A stretch of DNA of 64,000 bases, from the NCBI GenBank assembly GCA_917880885.1, contig OU862917.1, positions 32,290,104-32,354,103 of the forward strand, given 5' to 3'. The position numbers and the translations under genes were made by a program. Under the pieces are notes generated by a model, which saw nothing but the letters and a program-made list of their open reading frames with translations, had not been told where the DNA came from and did no database searches. Numbering within the stretch: position 1 is the first letter of the stretch; every line of letters begins with the position of its first letter. Shown here one piece after another: positions 1 through 9,997 of the stretch. This DNA comes from Limnephilus marmoratus (taxonomy: Eukaryota; Arthropoda; Insecta; Trichoptera; Limnephilidae).

Positions 1-350
1 TTTGAATTGCCTTACGGATGTTCACTATTAGTGAAATTTCATGTAAATGCTCCGTCATCTCTCCAATCTTGTGGTATAAAGAATAACGTCATTTCCTTCT
101 AAATTAGAGACATCCGCCTGGGAATGGGTTATGTCTGCGAAGATATTAATGTTATGTTAAGTATAGACATCATTGATTCGTAACATCCTAAAAATATCTC
201 CTGACGATTTTTTGGAAGTTGACAACGAATTTACTCGTACGATAGTTTCGATGACGAATCAAACAATATTCCAACTATTCATGTAAAATTTTAAGACTAT
301 GATTTTTTAAAAAAATATTCGGAGGAAAAGTCCAGATACAGGATATTAAA
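1..350. other. AT-rich sequence, nothing recognised
   Basis: No open frame of note, repeat or structured element was recognised. The last 40 bases may be a decayed tail of the SINE-B copy that follows. Confidence 0.4.
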
Positions 351-688
351 ATGTCATCTTTGGGGATGCTGTTTGGAGGCTCATTTTAATGAAGGGAAGT
401 CGAGGAAGATGAGAGAAATAAAAAGGTTTGATGGGTAGGTAGGAATCTAGGGGTCAGTGTTTTCAGGAGTGACGGACGTGTGAATCCATTCCTCCCACTG
501 CTGTGCAAGGCGCTGGGTTAAGAAAGTCCGAAGAGATGTCAAAAGGCCTTCGTCAGTAAGTCTCTCCCGATCCGGTCCGCCACGCTGTATGTGGACAGGA
601 GCATACGCCGCCAAGTCCTAGATAAATATCATTTCATGAACCCGAGCACACCTGCTAAGTCACAAACGTAGTGAACCTCTTGGGGTGC
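351..688 (-). mobile_element. SINE-B copy, 5'-truncated
   Basis: On the minus strand this matches the SINE-B copies at 6395-6772, 42029-42314 and 51582-51966. Shared blocks are the CACCCCAAG-type stretch, CGCTACGTTTG, GACTTAGCAGG, the GACTCTCTCGACC-like stretch, and the 3' GCATCCCCAAAGATGAC. It lacks about 70 bp at its 5' end compared with the fullest copies. The 3' hairpin seen in other family members is decayed here. There is no coding capacity. The family has no obvious pol III promoter, so calling it a SINE rather than a deleted LINE derivative is inference. Confidence 0.7.
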
Positions 689-689
689 A

Positions 690-1685
690 ATATTTGCATA
701 TAATTTGCATATAGTTGATTCGTTTACTTCTTATACATTTGCTGCCTCGAGTGGGGTACCACAGGGATCTCATTTGGGCCCGATATTATTTTGCTTATTC
801 ATAAATTATATAGTTAATATTTTTAGTAATGTCAAAGTCCTATTATTTGCTGATGATCTGAAGATCTACAGAACAATTAGAAACGATGACGATCGCGCCA
901 TTCTGTAGTTAAACCTGAACAAACTATGCGCGTGGTGTTCTGTCAATGATTTACAACTAAATATTGGTAAATGACAGATTATTAGTTTTTACAAAGGTAA
1001 AAATCCTTTTAACTTTTCTTATGATATGAATGGTGTTAATCTTCTTCGTGTATCGCAGATTCGTGATCTTGGTGTTATATTCCACGAGAGTCTACAGTTC
1101 AATGTACACATTGATGAAATAACAAGCGATGCAATGAGAATACTAGGTTTTATCTTGAGAATGGGGGCAAATTTTAAAAGTATGTTAACATTAAAACATC
1201 TGTATTGCTCACTAGTACGAAGCAGATTAGAATACAATTCCTCTGTATGGTCACCATACTACAATGTTCATTCTCAATCATTGGAAAAGGTACAAAACAA
1301 ATTTCTTCGGTACATCAATTTTAAAATGAAAATTCCAATCGAATTTATAAATTATAATTACTTACGCGCTGAAACCAGACTTCTTAAATTATCAGATAGA
1401 AGAGTGTTAATTGATTTATTATTTTTATACAAAATTATAAAATCTTTAATTGACAGCCCTAATTTGTTGGAACTAATTTGCATTAGCATACCCGCTAGAC
1501 AAACTCGTAGTAAAGATATTTTTAAATGCAACAATAAACTCAACACTAATTACTCTATATACTCACCAATTCCAAGAATCTATAACCTTGCGAAAAAATA
1601 CTGCGAATCTATAGATATATTTAGTATTGACAGTTTCGAATGTTTTAAAAATCAACTAATCTCGATTCTATCTGCTAATAATTAA
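690..1685 (+). pseudogene. Jockey-like reverse transcriptase, C-terminal half (family J2)
   Basis: One frame runs from about 690 to the TAA at 1683-1685 and encodes the palm and thumb of a non-LTR reverse transcriptase. It shows SGVPQGS, then LLFADDLKIY with the catalytic FADD, then RDLGVIFHESL and a long C-terminal region (KVQNKFLRYINFK, LSDRR, DLLFLYKI) typical of Jockey-clade ORF2. Two single-base stops break the frame: TAG at 906-908 (probably from CAG) and TGA at 972-974. The N-terminal endonuclease and RT fingers are missing, as in ordinary 5' truncation during target-primed reverse transcription. Relatives of this C-terminus lie at 2884-3480, 12748-13590, 17059-17621 and 24826-25875. 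The family level is secure; the exact clade was not tested. Confidence 0.85.
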
Positions 1686-2053
1686 CTTTTATTATTTTTT
1701 GTTTTTCTCATAAAATATTTTCTCATCTAAACCTCACCAGTAAAATGTATACTTACTTTATAATATTTTTGCAGTTCTATTTACACTTTGTTCTATGTCA
1801 GGTCTTATTATTATTGTTAATAATATGTATAAATATTTAAAGCTGAATTTTTTTAGTTTTTTGTAAGTACAACTTGTACTATTTCATTTCATTTCTTTTT
1901 TATGATGTAATATTCTTTACCTAACGAGTCGATTGCATTCATATTTATTGTGTTTTATTATTTATGTAATACATGTAATTAATATTGTTAATTATATATT
2001 TGCTTCTTTTCTTGTAAAAGCCCACTAGGGCGTTAATAAAATATAAATAAATA
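690..2053 (+). mobile_element. 5'-truncated LINE J2 with its 3' UTR
   Basis: The element contains the broken reverse transcriptase and an AT-rich 3' UTR of about 370 bp. It ends in GTAAAAGCCCACTAGGGCG followed by a TAAA-rich tail at about 2028-2053. Almost the same end (GTAAAAGCCCATCAGGGCG) occurs on the minus strand at 55795-55860, which supports it as the true 3' terminus. The 5' breakpoint abuts the SINE-B copy at 688. No clear target-site duplication was seen. Confidence 0.7.
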
Positions 2054-2071
2054 ACTATAATTATTAACCGC

Positions 2072-2296
2072 CTACTTTGAAGCTGGTGGGAAAATTTCGC
2101 AATCACTTAATATAATTTTATATAATACTGCCTGTTTAATGCCTTCCATTTCCTGCATTTCAATATAATCAGAGCACTTAGCTTTATTAAACTGAGTAAC
2201 TAGTGACTGCATCGCCTGGTGAATGCCCCAGTCCTTTCTCGGGCTGGCGGTCCTCTGCGCGTCCCTGAGGTACCCCACTGTACATATATTGCACAC
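2072..2296 (-). CDS. Unassigned 74-codon open frame
   Basis: An open frame with ordinary-looking amino-acid composition (for example IEMQEMEGIKQAVLYKIIL). I do not recognise a family. It lies between two LINE fragments and may be decayed element sequence. No splice sites, promoter or homologous copy in the window support it as a host exon. A protein search would decide. Confidence 0.12.
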   Translation of the reverse strand: MCNICTVGYLRDAQRTASPRKDWGIHQAMQSLVTQFNKAKCSDYIEMQEMEGIKQAVLYKIILSDCEIFPPASK

Positions 2297-2453
2297 AGCT
2301 AAAGTAGGTATTTGTGTGAGGTAAACATCGAATTGAAATCCGGGATATTGCTATTTAAGACAAAGAATATCTAAATGATCACAACAATATAAAAAAAAAA
2401 CAAATTCTATACAATAATGCAACATGAGAAAATAGTAGATTGGGAATAGTACA

Positions 2454-2877
2454 CGACCTCCGACGACCTCCGTAGTCCAGTGGGTAAGACTCTTGACTCA
2501 CAATCCGGAGGTCGCGGGTTCGAACCCGGCATGCGCAAATAAATTTTATTTGATTAATTTGTGTTATTTCACAATTAATTCATTTAAAATAATATATTGT
2601 ATATTTGCGGCATGTTCCAGAGTGGAAGATACTATCAGTATCGCCCTGGTGTAAGACCACCATTCAGAATTGAAACGTTGCTTGAAAATGGCTTTAGCCG
2701 TGTTTGGTGACCAGATCTGAATAGCCAGGTACTTCCCAACCTTCCTCTTCCCCACCTCCTTCCCCTTCCCACTACCTTCAGCCTCACAACATACCCCAAT
2801 TGGAGATGCCATAGTCTCACTGGCTCCAGACGGGAGCAGTTGAGATTCTTGTGCGGTATTCACTGTAAAAAAAAAAA
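2454..2877 (+). mobile_element. SINE-A copy 1, full length, tRNA-derived
   Basis: The 5' head is tRNA-like. It has a pol III box A match (TAGTCCAGTGGG, 2473-2484) and a perfect box B (GTTCGAACC, 2518-2526). The tRNA-unrelated body contains GTTCCAGAGTGGAAGAT and GGTGACCAGATCTGAATAGC, and the element ends in a poly-A run. Six-base target-site duplications AGTACA flank it at 2448-2453 and 2878-2883. Related copies are at 11681-12090, 32083-32410 (minus) and 58385-58560 (truncated). The anticodon loop reads CTCACAA, so the head could come from a CAC (Val) or, as in other copies, a CGC (Ala) tRNA. The insertion sits at the 3' edge of the J2 fragment that follows. Confidence 0.85.
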
Positions 2878-2883
2878 AGTACA

Positions 2884-3480
2884 ATGGATATATTAAAATC
2901 AGTCGAGTGTAACAAGGCAGTATGCATAATTAAATTTTTTGTTCTGTTTGTCGATATAAAATCTCCTAAGACCTGTTTATATTTAGTGATTGATGCGTTA
3001 TGTATGTCAGAAACATCCTCATAATTATTACCAAATTCTGTACCTATACGACGGGAGTATACAATTTTGATTCCGTACAGGAGTTGTCGCAATAATACGG
3101 TAGATATTGCCTCGATGATGGTTTGCGAGGTATATGGAAAATATTAAGTGTAATAGTTCAGGGCTGTCACTTATTGGATTTGTGATTTTATATAAAAAAG
3201 GTCACTAACTATTCTACTTTCTGATAATTTAAATATTTTTTTAGTTGACACATTAGCTTATCATAATTGATACATTCCCTAGTTATATCCACTCTGAAGT
3301 TAATAAATCTTAAAAATGTATTTTGAATTCGTTCTATCGTGAGTGAATGAATAGCATAACTTGGTGCCCACACTGTTGATTTATATTCGATTTGACTCTT
3401 TACTAATGACATGTACAATTTTTTTAAAGTTTGAATATTTTAAATTGGCTACATTTTGAAAGCTCTTATTAATTTTTTGA
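2884..3480 (-). pseudogene. Jockey-like J2 LINE C-terminus, frameshifted
   Basis: Minus-strand fragments give YMSLVKSQIEYKSTVWAP, ERIQNTFLRFINFRVDIT, LSESRIVSDLF and, after a frameshift, SITKYKQVLGDFI. They line up with the C-terminus of the copy at 690-1685. At least two frame breaks and an internal stop exist. The catalytic FADD region is absent. The SINE-A copy at 2454-2877 has inserted in or just beyond its 3' UTR. Confidence 0.7.
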
Positions 3481-4290
3481 AATGATCAGGAAATATTCCA
3501 GAAGCCAAGCTTAAGTTATAGAAGCAAGCGATGTAAAAATCTGAGTTTTTTTTTTAATATGTATGTATTTAGACCCTCTGGATTCTGGACCCTTTGCATG
3601 TGTAGTTTTAAGACTGTTGTTAATTTTTTATGATCTCCTCTATGTGAATGGAGCAAGGAGTGTATGGCCGAGTTGTTTTGCAGTCCAACCTCTACTCCTG
3701 CGGTTATACGGCGTCGGCTTTATGTTTGTTAGTTAGTAAGTTAAGTTATATTACATGTTTTTTTGAGAAAAATTATTTGTCATTGCGCTCATCTCAGAAA
3801 TCCGACGCCGACGCGTTTGCCCTAAATGCCGTCGCGACGTCACGATGGCAGGGGGTAGTAAAACGAGGGGAGGCTGTGGATGCTGTGATCTAGGCACGCT
3901 ACCACCGCGATGTGCAGCGGCTTAATGAACCCGGTTCATCCTAACTGCCGTTTTATATTCAGCAGTCGACGCTCTGAAATTTCAGGGATTATGTGGGTGA
4001 ACGGTCCGAATAATACCATGAAGTGGTCAAATTAGTGGTTAAGATTGACGTTCATTAAATTAAAAAAATTTAATTGCTCGAATGTTTAAAGTTTTTTTTT
4101 GGGGTTTATATTTCTTTTGCTTTATCGGGAAACATTAATGGCCCTGCGAACCGGCAACCAAATTCTTGTAAAAATATTTCGAAGACCTAAACTATCAATT
4201 GAAAAAAAAAACAAAAATATTGGTAAGCTACTTTAAATATCTTATAATTACATAATCTTTATTAGACGTTTTTGGTTTATTTGCGAACAT
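3481..4290. other. No recognised gene
   Basis: An 81-codon frame at 3648-3893 (plus) covers a GC-richer patch but resembles nothing I know. The rest is AT-rich with short poly-A and poly-T runs. Confidence 0.3.
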
Positions 4291-4296
4291 AATTTT

Positions 4297-5103
4297 TTTT
4301 TTTTTTTACGTTAACTCCACGCAGGAGGCCCTGAGGAAAATAATTTCCCTCAGGGCCTATGTCATCTGGGATGCTGTGTGGAGGGTCTTTTTGAGGAGAG
4401 GAAGGAATGAACATTGGTCTTGAAGAGACCCATGTTGTAGGAAGGAGGAAACACAGATGCCGGCAAATCATTCCACAGCCGAGCTGTTGAACACAAGAAC
4501 GAGTCGAAGAAACGACCCGTTCTCATGTTGCAAATGTCAACCGTGTACAAATGTTGGGCACGCGTTTGGCGTGTTTCCCGACTATGCACCGGTGCCGAAG
4601 GGATCAATGATGCTAGTTCCTCGGAGCATCTTCCATTGTAATACCGGTAGAACAAGGATAGCATTCCCACCCGACGCCTGTGCTCTAAAGATTGCAATCC
4701 GTCTGTTAAGATGGGAGAATCTATCAAACGGACCGCCCGTTTCTGCACAGAGTCGAGGGTATTTTTCAGGTATTTTGGAGCTCCAGACCAGAGGTGGCTG
4801 CCAAATTCAACCGTGGGGCGCACTTGTGATTTGTACAGGGTTAGCAGTTGTGTACTATTAAAGTATCTGCGGGCCCTGTACAGTACGCCCAGTTTCTGTG
4901 AGGCTAACTTTACTCTGGCTTCGATGGAGCCCCCATACCTGAGCTGGTCACTTAGGGTTACACCAAGCATTTCGATGGAGGGCCTGTTCGGAAGATTGCT
5001 TCCGTTGAAAGAGACTAGATTTTCATTTCGATCCCTTTTAGACGTAATCAGACAAGATTGGGTCTTTGAAACATTAAATTCAACGAGATTATTTTTAATA
5101 TAA
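4297..5103 (-). pseudogene. Jockey-like LINE J1, C-terminal ORF2 fragment with 3' hairpin tail
   Basis: The minus-strand frame runs from about 5103 to its stop near 4362. It encodes the connection and C-terminal region of a Jockey-clade reverse transcriptase: LGVTLSDQLRYGGSIEARVK, YRARRYFNSTQLLTLYKSQV, EFGSHLWSGAPKYLK, then RQTRAQHLYTVDI and ARLWNDLPASVFP. The catalytic FADD and everything N-terminal are missing. After the stop come a short UTR, an 11-bp inner hairpin (CCCTGAGG...CCTCAGGG type), an outer stem (CTCCACGCAG with CTGTGTGGAG) and a poly-A tail at 4291-4305. The same ORF recurs at 36838-37450 (plus) and 22062-22392 (minus). Confidence 0.85.
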
Positions 5104-5198
5104 ATAAATATGGAAAACGATCTACAAGTGTTTTTCTTTCGTCGTTGCCGAAATTTTGTCAGGGTGGCTAAAACATAAGTTGCTGATATCGTCGTTTG

Positions 5199-5316
5199 AA
5201 ATGGTATAAGCCATGTTTTGTGACCAGATCTAAATAGTATTTTTTAACATTAGCTCCACAGTGGAGGCACTGAGGAAAATAATTTCCTTCGGAACCTATG
5301 TCATCTTAGGGGAGCG
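5199..5316 (-). mobile_element. Fused fragments of SINE-A and the J1/SINE-B tail
   Basis: Positions 5199-5236 match a plus-oriented piece of SINE-A (GTGACCAGATCT stretch). Positions 5238-5316 match the minus-oriented J1/SINE-B 3' end: T-run, TTAGCTCCAC, a decayed hairpin, and ATGTCATCTTAGGGG. The order suggests one insertion next to, or through, the other. Confidence 0.55.
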
Positions 5317-5324
5317 TGACGGGC

Positions 5325-6065
5325 CCGCAATCCGGATTTCTACCGATTTATAACACATTTCCCTTAAACACGGTAAGTTTTAAAGCTCTTAACCCTTCGA
5401 ATATTAAGAAAATAATTTTCTGTCAAATTTTGCCTATTAAGGTTTGCGCGCAAAATTCCTGGTTCTTCCCATGCATTTTAAATGCTCCTATTTATTGGGT
5501 TTTTTTAATGCTTTTGCAAAAACAAAAATTGTTCTAAAATTTAGATAAAATAATCTTTCCGGTATGTTTATTAGAAATCAAAATTTTTGTTTCTAAATAT
5601 TAAAATTTTAATATTGGAAATTTACATTGGCTAAAAAATGCATACCTGCGAATATTCGAATTAAAGTAATTAAAATAGAATAAACTTAAAATTTAAAATA
5701 CAGACTTCTTTTCTAAATAAAATTTGTAATAAAACTGTCACCTCACTTTTTATCACTTTCATACAATTTTATTTTAAAATTAAATGTGTGATACGTCACA
5801 AATTGGCGAAAAATTAAACCGTCACTTTTGATCGGGTTTGTAAAATATCTGAATAACCTAGCTCATATAATTCTAAGACAATAAGAAGCATTATTTCATT
5901 CCGTTTCTAACATAAAAGAAATCACAAATATTCGCATGACAGGAAGAGAGATATCTAACTTTTAATAATGCACTGTCGCTCTGGGACAATCTGGGTCTCC
6001 TGTTATTATAACGGCATATGATGTTTTGGGACAACTTGGGTCTCCTGTGATTAGACGGGTTAAAA
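5325..6065. repeat. Old dispersed repeat with a TTAA-flanked end
   Basis: The block around 5440-5560 (GCGCGCAAAATTCCT, then AAAATTGTTCTAAAAT) recurs inverted at 58870-59036. The right part contains TGGGACAA..GGGTCTCCTGT twice and ends at GACGGG followed by TTAA (6058-6061). An inverted match, TTAA then CCCGTTTAATCACAGGAG, stands at 59286. A TTAA followed by CCCTTCGAAT occurs near 5391. This is compatible with a decayed piggyBac-type non-autonomous element, but boundaries and class are uncertain. Confidence 0.4.
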
Positions 6066-6390
6066 AAATGTATGTTATTCTTGAAGATAATATCTAGACT
6101 TTGCCCGCGCCGAAACGCAAATTATATAAAATTCCCTCGATAGAAAAAAATCGCAAAGTATGCTCCAAAAATTATTATAAACACGTTTGTTTCAGTTATT
6201 TTACAAGTTTTATGTATGAAAAAATTCACAGTATTTCTTTAAATGCTGTTTAAGATAATGCCCGCCAGATTTTTGCTCTATTTTAAACGAGTCGTGTTTT
6301 ATTAAACATTTTCGCAATTTTTCATCGATTTTGTCGCTGTAAATGTTAGCGCTCTCCTCTAACATTCGTAATTTCGTATCTCTCTATCTT
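6066..6390 (+). repeat. ~320-bp dispersed repeat, inverted copy at 52891-53210
   Basis: Runs such as GAAGATAATATCTAGAC, AAACACGTTTGTTTCAGTTA and TTTTAAACGAGTCGTGTTTT occur here and, reverse-complemented, at 52891-53210 in the same order. Divergence is moderate. No terminal repeats or coding sequence were found. Confidence 0.65.
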
Positions 6391-6394
6391 CTTC

Positions 6395-6772
6395 TTTTCG
6401 GGCCCGGTTGCAGAGCCTTAAGGAAAGAAAGGATGGGAAGTTCTGGGAAGGAAAAGGGTATTAGGAGTGGGAAGGAATCTGGGGTGTATATAGGAATGAC
6501 GGACGAATGAATCTATCCCTCCAACTGCGGTGTAAGGCGATAGGTCGAGAGAGTCCGGCTGAAAAGGTCAAAAGACCTACTTCACCCAGATGGGCAGATG
6601 GGCAGACGCACGCGCCGCCAAGACCTGGATTAACCTCACCCCTTGAACCCGCGCACCCCTGCTAAGTCACCAAACGTAGCGAACCACTTGCGGTGACCTA
6701 TTGCAGAGGTGTCGGTTATCCAATAAATGGTTCCAGGGACGGCGGTACCCATACCCGCCTCCCAAATTGAAG
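6395..6772 (-). mobile_element. SINE-B copy with near-complete 5' end
   Basis: The minus strand begins at the GGGAGGCGGGTATGGGTACC-type 5' block near 6770 and continues through CGCTACGTTTGGTGACTTAG, TCTTGGCGGCG and GACCTTTTCAGCCGGACTC to a T/C-rich segment. The 3' hairpin tail shared with LINE J1 is missing or replaced: the copy stops in AAGGCTCTGCAACCGG near 6400. It is one of the best sources for the family 5' end. Confidence 0.75.
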
Positions 6773-6912
6773 CCTAGTACATCTCAAACTTTCTATTTCC
6801 CACCTCTTTTCTCTCCCCCCTCCCAGCAATTGCACAAAATATGTCAGGGAGTCATGGTCCCACTGTCTCAGGACATTTGAGTTTTTGGGCAGTGTTCGCA
6901 TAAAAACTTTTT
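6773..6912 (+). mobile_element. Diverged SINE-A 3' half
   Basis: The order of blocks matches the SINE-A body: a CTAGTACAT-like start, a pyrimidine-rich stretch, a GTCCCACTGTCTCAGGAC-like segment, then GTTCGCATAAAAAC. Identity is low. It could be a separate subfamily or an old copy, and the tRNA head is absent. Confidence 0.4.
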
Positions 6913-7234
6913 GGTCTCTTGGTTTGGTTGGTTTGTGGCGGGATTTCAGTAAAAAACAAGAATATTGGTCCCCGATTTTAGTCTTATTTTCATGTGTTTT
7001 TGTAAATGAGGTTTTCATAGGGTATAGTATATGGTTACGCCCATACACATACCTACACACACACATACCTACATAGCACGCATACATACTGTCACTGCTT
7101 GGGATTGGTATTAATATTGTTGCAAATTCCTTTCCTACCTATCCCTATTGCCTATCCGTCAATTCTTACTCAGTCTGTAATAAACGCCCGCCGCAACATA
7201 TAGCCATTGTGCCTCCGTTATCGGTGAACCGCCA

Positions 7235-7501
7235 TTATAAATAACTATAAAATAAACGAAATTCACGCCTATTGCTGTTTGTGCCTGTTGGATGGGAGAG
7301 AAAGCAGAGAAGTGCATTTGCCAACATAAAAGTTCTTTTATCCTTTTCCGTGAGTCCTTTCCTTTCTATGTCACATGTATTTTTTATCATTTCAAGCAGT
7401 GATTGTAACACAAAATCAAGGTCCTTCGTCAGTATATTTGTATGTATTATAGAACCTTTATGTAGAGCAGTAGTTAAAGCCTTACTTGAAACTACTTCCA
7501 T
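7235..7501 (-). CDS. Unassigned 88-codon open frame
   Basis: The translation looks protein-like, with a mixed hydrophilic composition including LTKDLDFVLQSLLEMIKN and LTEKDKRTFMLANALLCFL. I recognise no domain. No start context, splice site or partner exon was established. It may be host-derived or the relic of a DNA transposon. An 82-codon frame overlaps it on the plus strand. Confidence 0.2.
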   Translation of the reverse strand: MEVVSSKALTTALHKGSIIHTNILTKDLDFVLQSLLEMIKNTCDIERKGLTEKDKRTFMLANALLCFLSHPTGTNSNRREFRLFYSYL

Positions 7502-7699
7502 TTCCGTGCTTTATGGTTAATAATTGCGCTCAATAACACCATCAACAGTTTACATGTTCAAACCCACGCGGTGAACGAGAGAATATCAAAATCAATTTAC
7601 TCTAATTCCATTTGCCTTATTATTCGAGTAAGCATTATTGTGATTTACGGCTGCATGTTTGTTTATAATGTTTATAACCACTCGGTTGACTGTAATTTA

Positions 7700-7888
7700 A
7701 ACATTATCATGGAAGTGGGATGAAATCTATAAATAATATAAACTATCCAATCTTCCTGCTGCAGCAACGACTAACAACTCTATTTCCGCATCTCAAAAGT
7801 CGTAAAACAAATTATGAGTTATTTGAACTGAAAAGTGGAAATGCAATCTGTAACTCTTTAACGTCCTTACTGTCTACTTTGATTTGTG
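7700..7888 (+). repeat. Inverted duplicate of 13790-13962
   Basis: About 170 bp, including GGGATGAAATCT, CAATCTTCCTGCT and CTCAAAAGTCGTAAAACAAA, recur reverse-complemented 6 kb away. This copy keeps an open frame of 63 codons (7720-7911); the partner has stops at equivalent positions. I cannot name the family. Confidence 0.6.
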
Positions 7889-7899
7889 AAAAATCACGG

Positions 7900-8455
7900 G
7901 ATGGGCACTAACAATAATTGTAGGATTAGAAAGCCAATAGGATTTTTATTAAATATTCGCTTCGGAATTAACAGTTTTAGAGTCGTTCTAAAATTTAGCT
8001 ACATGCTCCACAAGCCGCCACACTTTTATTAGGCCCATATTTTGGTTATTTTGAAATTACACTTAATTACATCAAGAAACTCGAACTTAATTAATAAAAT
8101 TTCAACTTAATTACATCAAGAAATAACTACTAATGTTTGGATAGATGGTGAATAATACATTAAAATTCAATTTTTATTCAAAGTTAAAAATTTCCCATAT
8201 AAAACCATCTCCTTTGCCGCCATTTTATTATTTTGCATGGATTTGACATTTGCGAAATTTCATTTCAATCTAAATACGCACGAATTACTCACGTTTACCT
8301 AAACTAAGAACCTAATAATAAATTTTTTATCTACCATGATTAATCTCCAATAAAATTTAGCTTTCATTGAAGAAATTGGCATAGCTGTAAACATATTTAA
8401 ATCTTACTCCTTAGTATTTTATTTTTATCTCTTCTTTAAAGCGTTTTCTTTTTTA
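7900..8455. other. AT-rich, nothing recognised
   Basis: No open frame, terminal repeat or recurring block was noticed. Confidence 0.3.
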
Positions 8456-8458
8456 TAA

Positions 8459-9318
8459 CAGATATATCTCTGAACTATGCATTCCGGAAAATATTGGTCT
8501 AAAGTCAACTCTTAGATCAGCGACATCTTCTGCAATTGGAAGGTTGAAAGAACCTAAGCGAAATCCGAACACTAAGTTTGGTGATCGTGCATTCGCAGTA
8601 TCCGGCCCTGAAGCTTGGAATAAACTTCCTATGGAATTGAGATGCATAACCAACTCAGCGGAATTTAGATCCAAACTGAAAACTGACTTTTTCCGATACT
8701 CCTTTCCATAAATTCATCTTTCTATTTAAACTCTGCAATTTTGAATATTTTTTTTTCTCTCTTTTCTCTTGTTTATAGTTAACTCAATCTGTATTTGTTA
8801 ATTGTGATACCTCAATCTATTTACTGTTGAGGGATGAATCACCTTAATGCAGTAAAGATCGAATATTAAATTTATTTATTTATTTAAAATATCTATACCT
8901 TCCCGTAAATCCAGTTAACCTTCATTATACTTTTTGCACAACCTTCATTATACTTTTTGCACCTGTGTTCTCGAATTGTAATATTATGTAAAAACTTCCT
9001 ACTTCTTCTGGCGCTAATCTTAATTGTAAATATGTGTGTTAATAAGTCACCAGTTTTAGGTTAGAATCTATATGTCTTAGTCATAAGTCACTAGCTATAA
9101 GTCTTAGATGTAAGTCACTAGTTATAAATGTAATTTTTAGTTGTAAGCCAGTAATATAAGTAGCTTTAAGTCTTAGATGTAAGTCACTAGTTGTAATTGC
9201 AAATCTTAGTTATAAGCCATTAATTATTTTATATATTTATTTGTACAGCGCCCTTGAGGTGATTTTCCACGAAAACGGCGCTATATAAATTAGCCAATTA
9301 TTATTATTATTATTATTT
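8459..9318 (+). pseudogene. L2/CR1-like LINE 3' end
   Basis: From 8459 a frame gives the hallmark C-terminus of CR1/L2-type reverse transcriptases: KFGDRAFAVSGPEAWNKLP, then RSKLKTDFFRYSFP and a stop at 8709-8711. The 3' UTR carries imperfect tandem units of about 40 bp built on TAAGTCACTAGT and TCTTAGATG (9040-9220). It ends in GGCGCTATATAAAT followed by a TTA microsatellite (9299-9318). Only the last ~85 codons survive. The L2/CR1 assignment rests on the FGDRAF..GP..WN..P signature. Confidence 0.75.
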
Positions 9319-9400
9319 ATTTGTGTCCTGTGTATATTTGTATATATATGTATATGCGTACGTATGTGTGTATGTACTTACGTATGTATATATCTTGTTA

Positions 9401-9989
9401 CACGGGCGTATCCAGGTTTTAGTTTCGAAATAAAACTACTGAAAGTGCAAAACTCGTGTCGGGGGGGGGGGGGGGGGGTATTGTCGGACATTGAATTTTC
9501 TATGTAAGTAACTACTTAATTTTTAAATAAAACTTTTCAAAACAAAATACATAATAAACGTTAGTAGTACATGTTAAAAGCAGTCAAATTATTCTAATAA
9601 TCACATTTATGCTGACTGACTGTAACACTAATCACAATACACTAACACCTGTCTGTAACACTAATCCTGATATGTGTTTATTTAACACTTGTTGCTAAGT
9701 AAAATAATAATTTCAAAGTACGTATACACTTACCACTGATTAGAAACGGAATTCCAAAAAAAATCAACCGCATTCACCGAAAAAACAGATCTTAAAAGTT
9801 AAATTATTTTATTTTTTTCAGAGGTCCCCATTTATCTTTTTAGATACATATTGTCACTTTGAGATGTCAGTGTTACAAATAACATTCTCTTAACTCTCCT
9901 TATTTTAATATTATTGATGTTGATATTTTAACTTTTCGGGGGGGGGGAGGGTTTGAACCCCAAACCCCCCCCCCCTGGCTACGCCCATG
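9401..9989. mobile_element. Non-autonomous hAT element, 589 bp
   Basis: The terminal inverted repeats are CACGGGCGTATCCAGG (9401-9416) and, at the right end, the complement of CATGGGCGTAGCCAGG. Eight-base target-site duplications flank them: TCTTGTTA (9393-9400) and TCTTGGTA (9990-9997), one mismatch. A G run of about 18 (from 9462) and G/C runs near 9940-9976 lie just inside the ends. No transposase frame remains. TIR form and 8-bp duplication fit the hAT superfamily. Confidence 0.75.
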
Positions 9990-9997
9990 TCTTGGTA

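Noticed and set aside
2470..2540. A functional tRNA gene
   Set aside because: The head is continuous with a repeated body, poly-A tail and target duplication, so it is a SINE.
4457..5103. Plus-strand frames of 130-134 codons
   Set aside because: They are antisense to the J1 reverse transcriptase.
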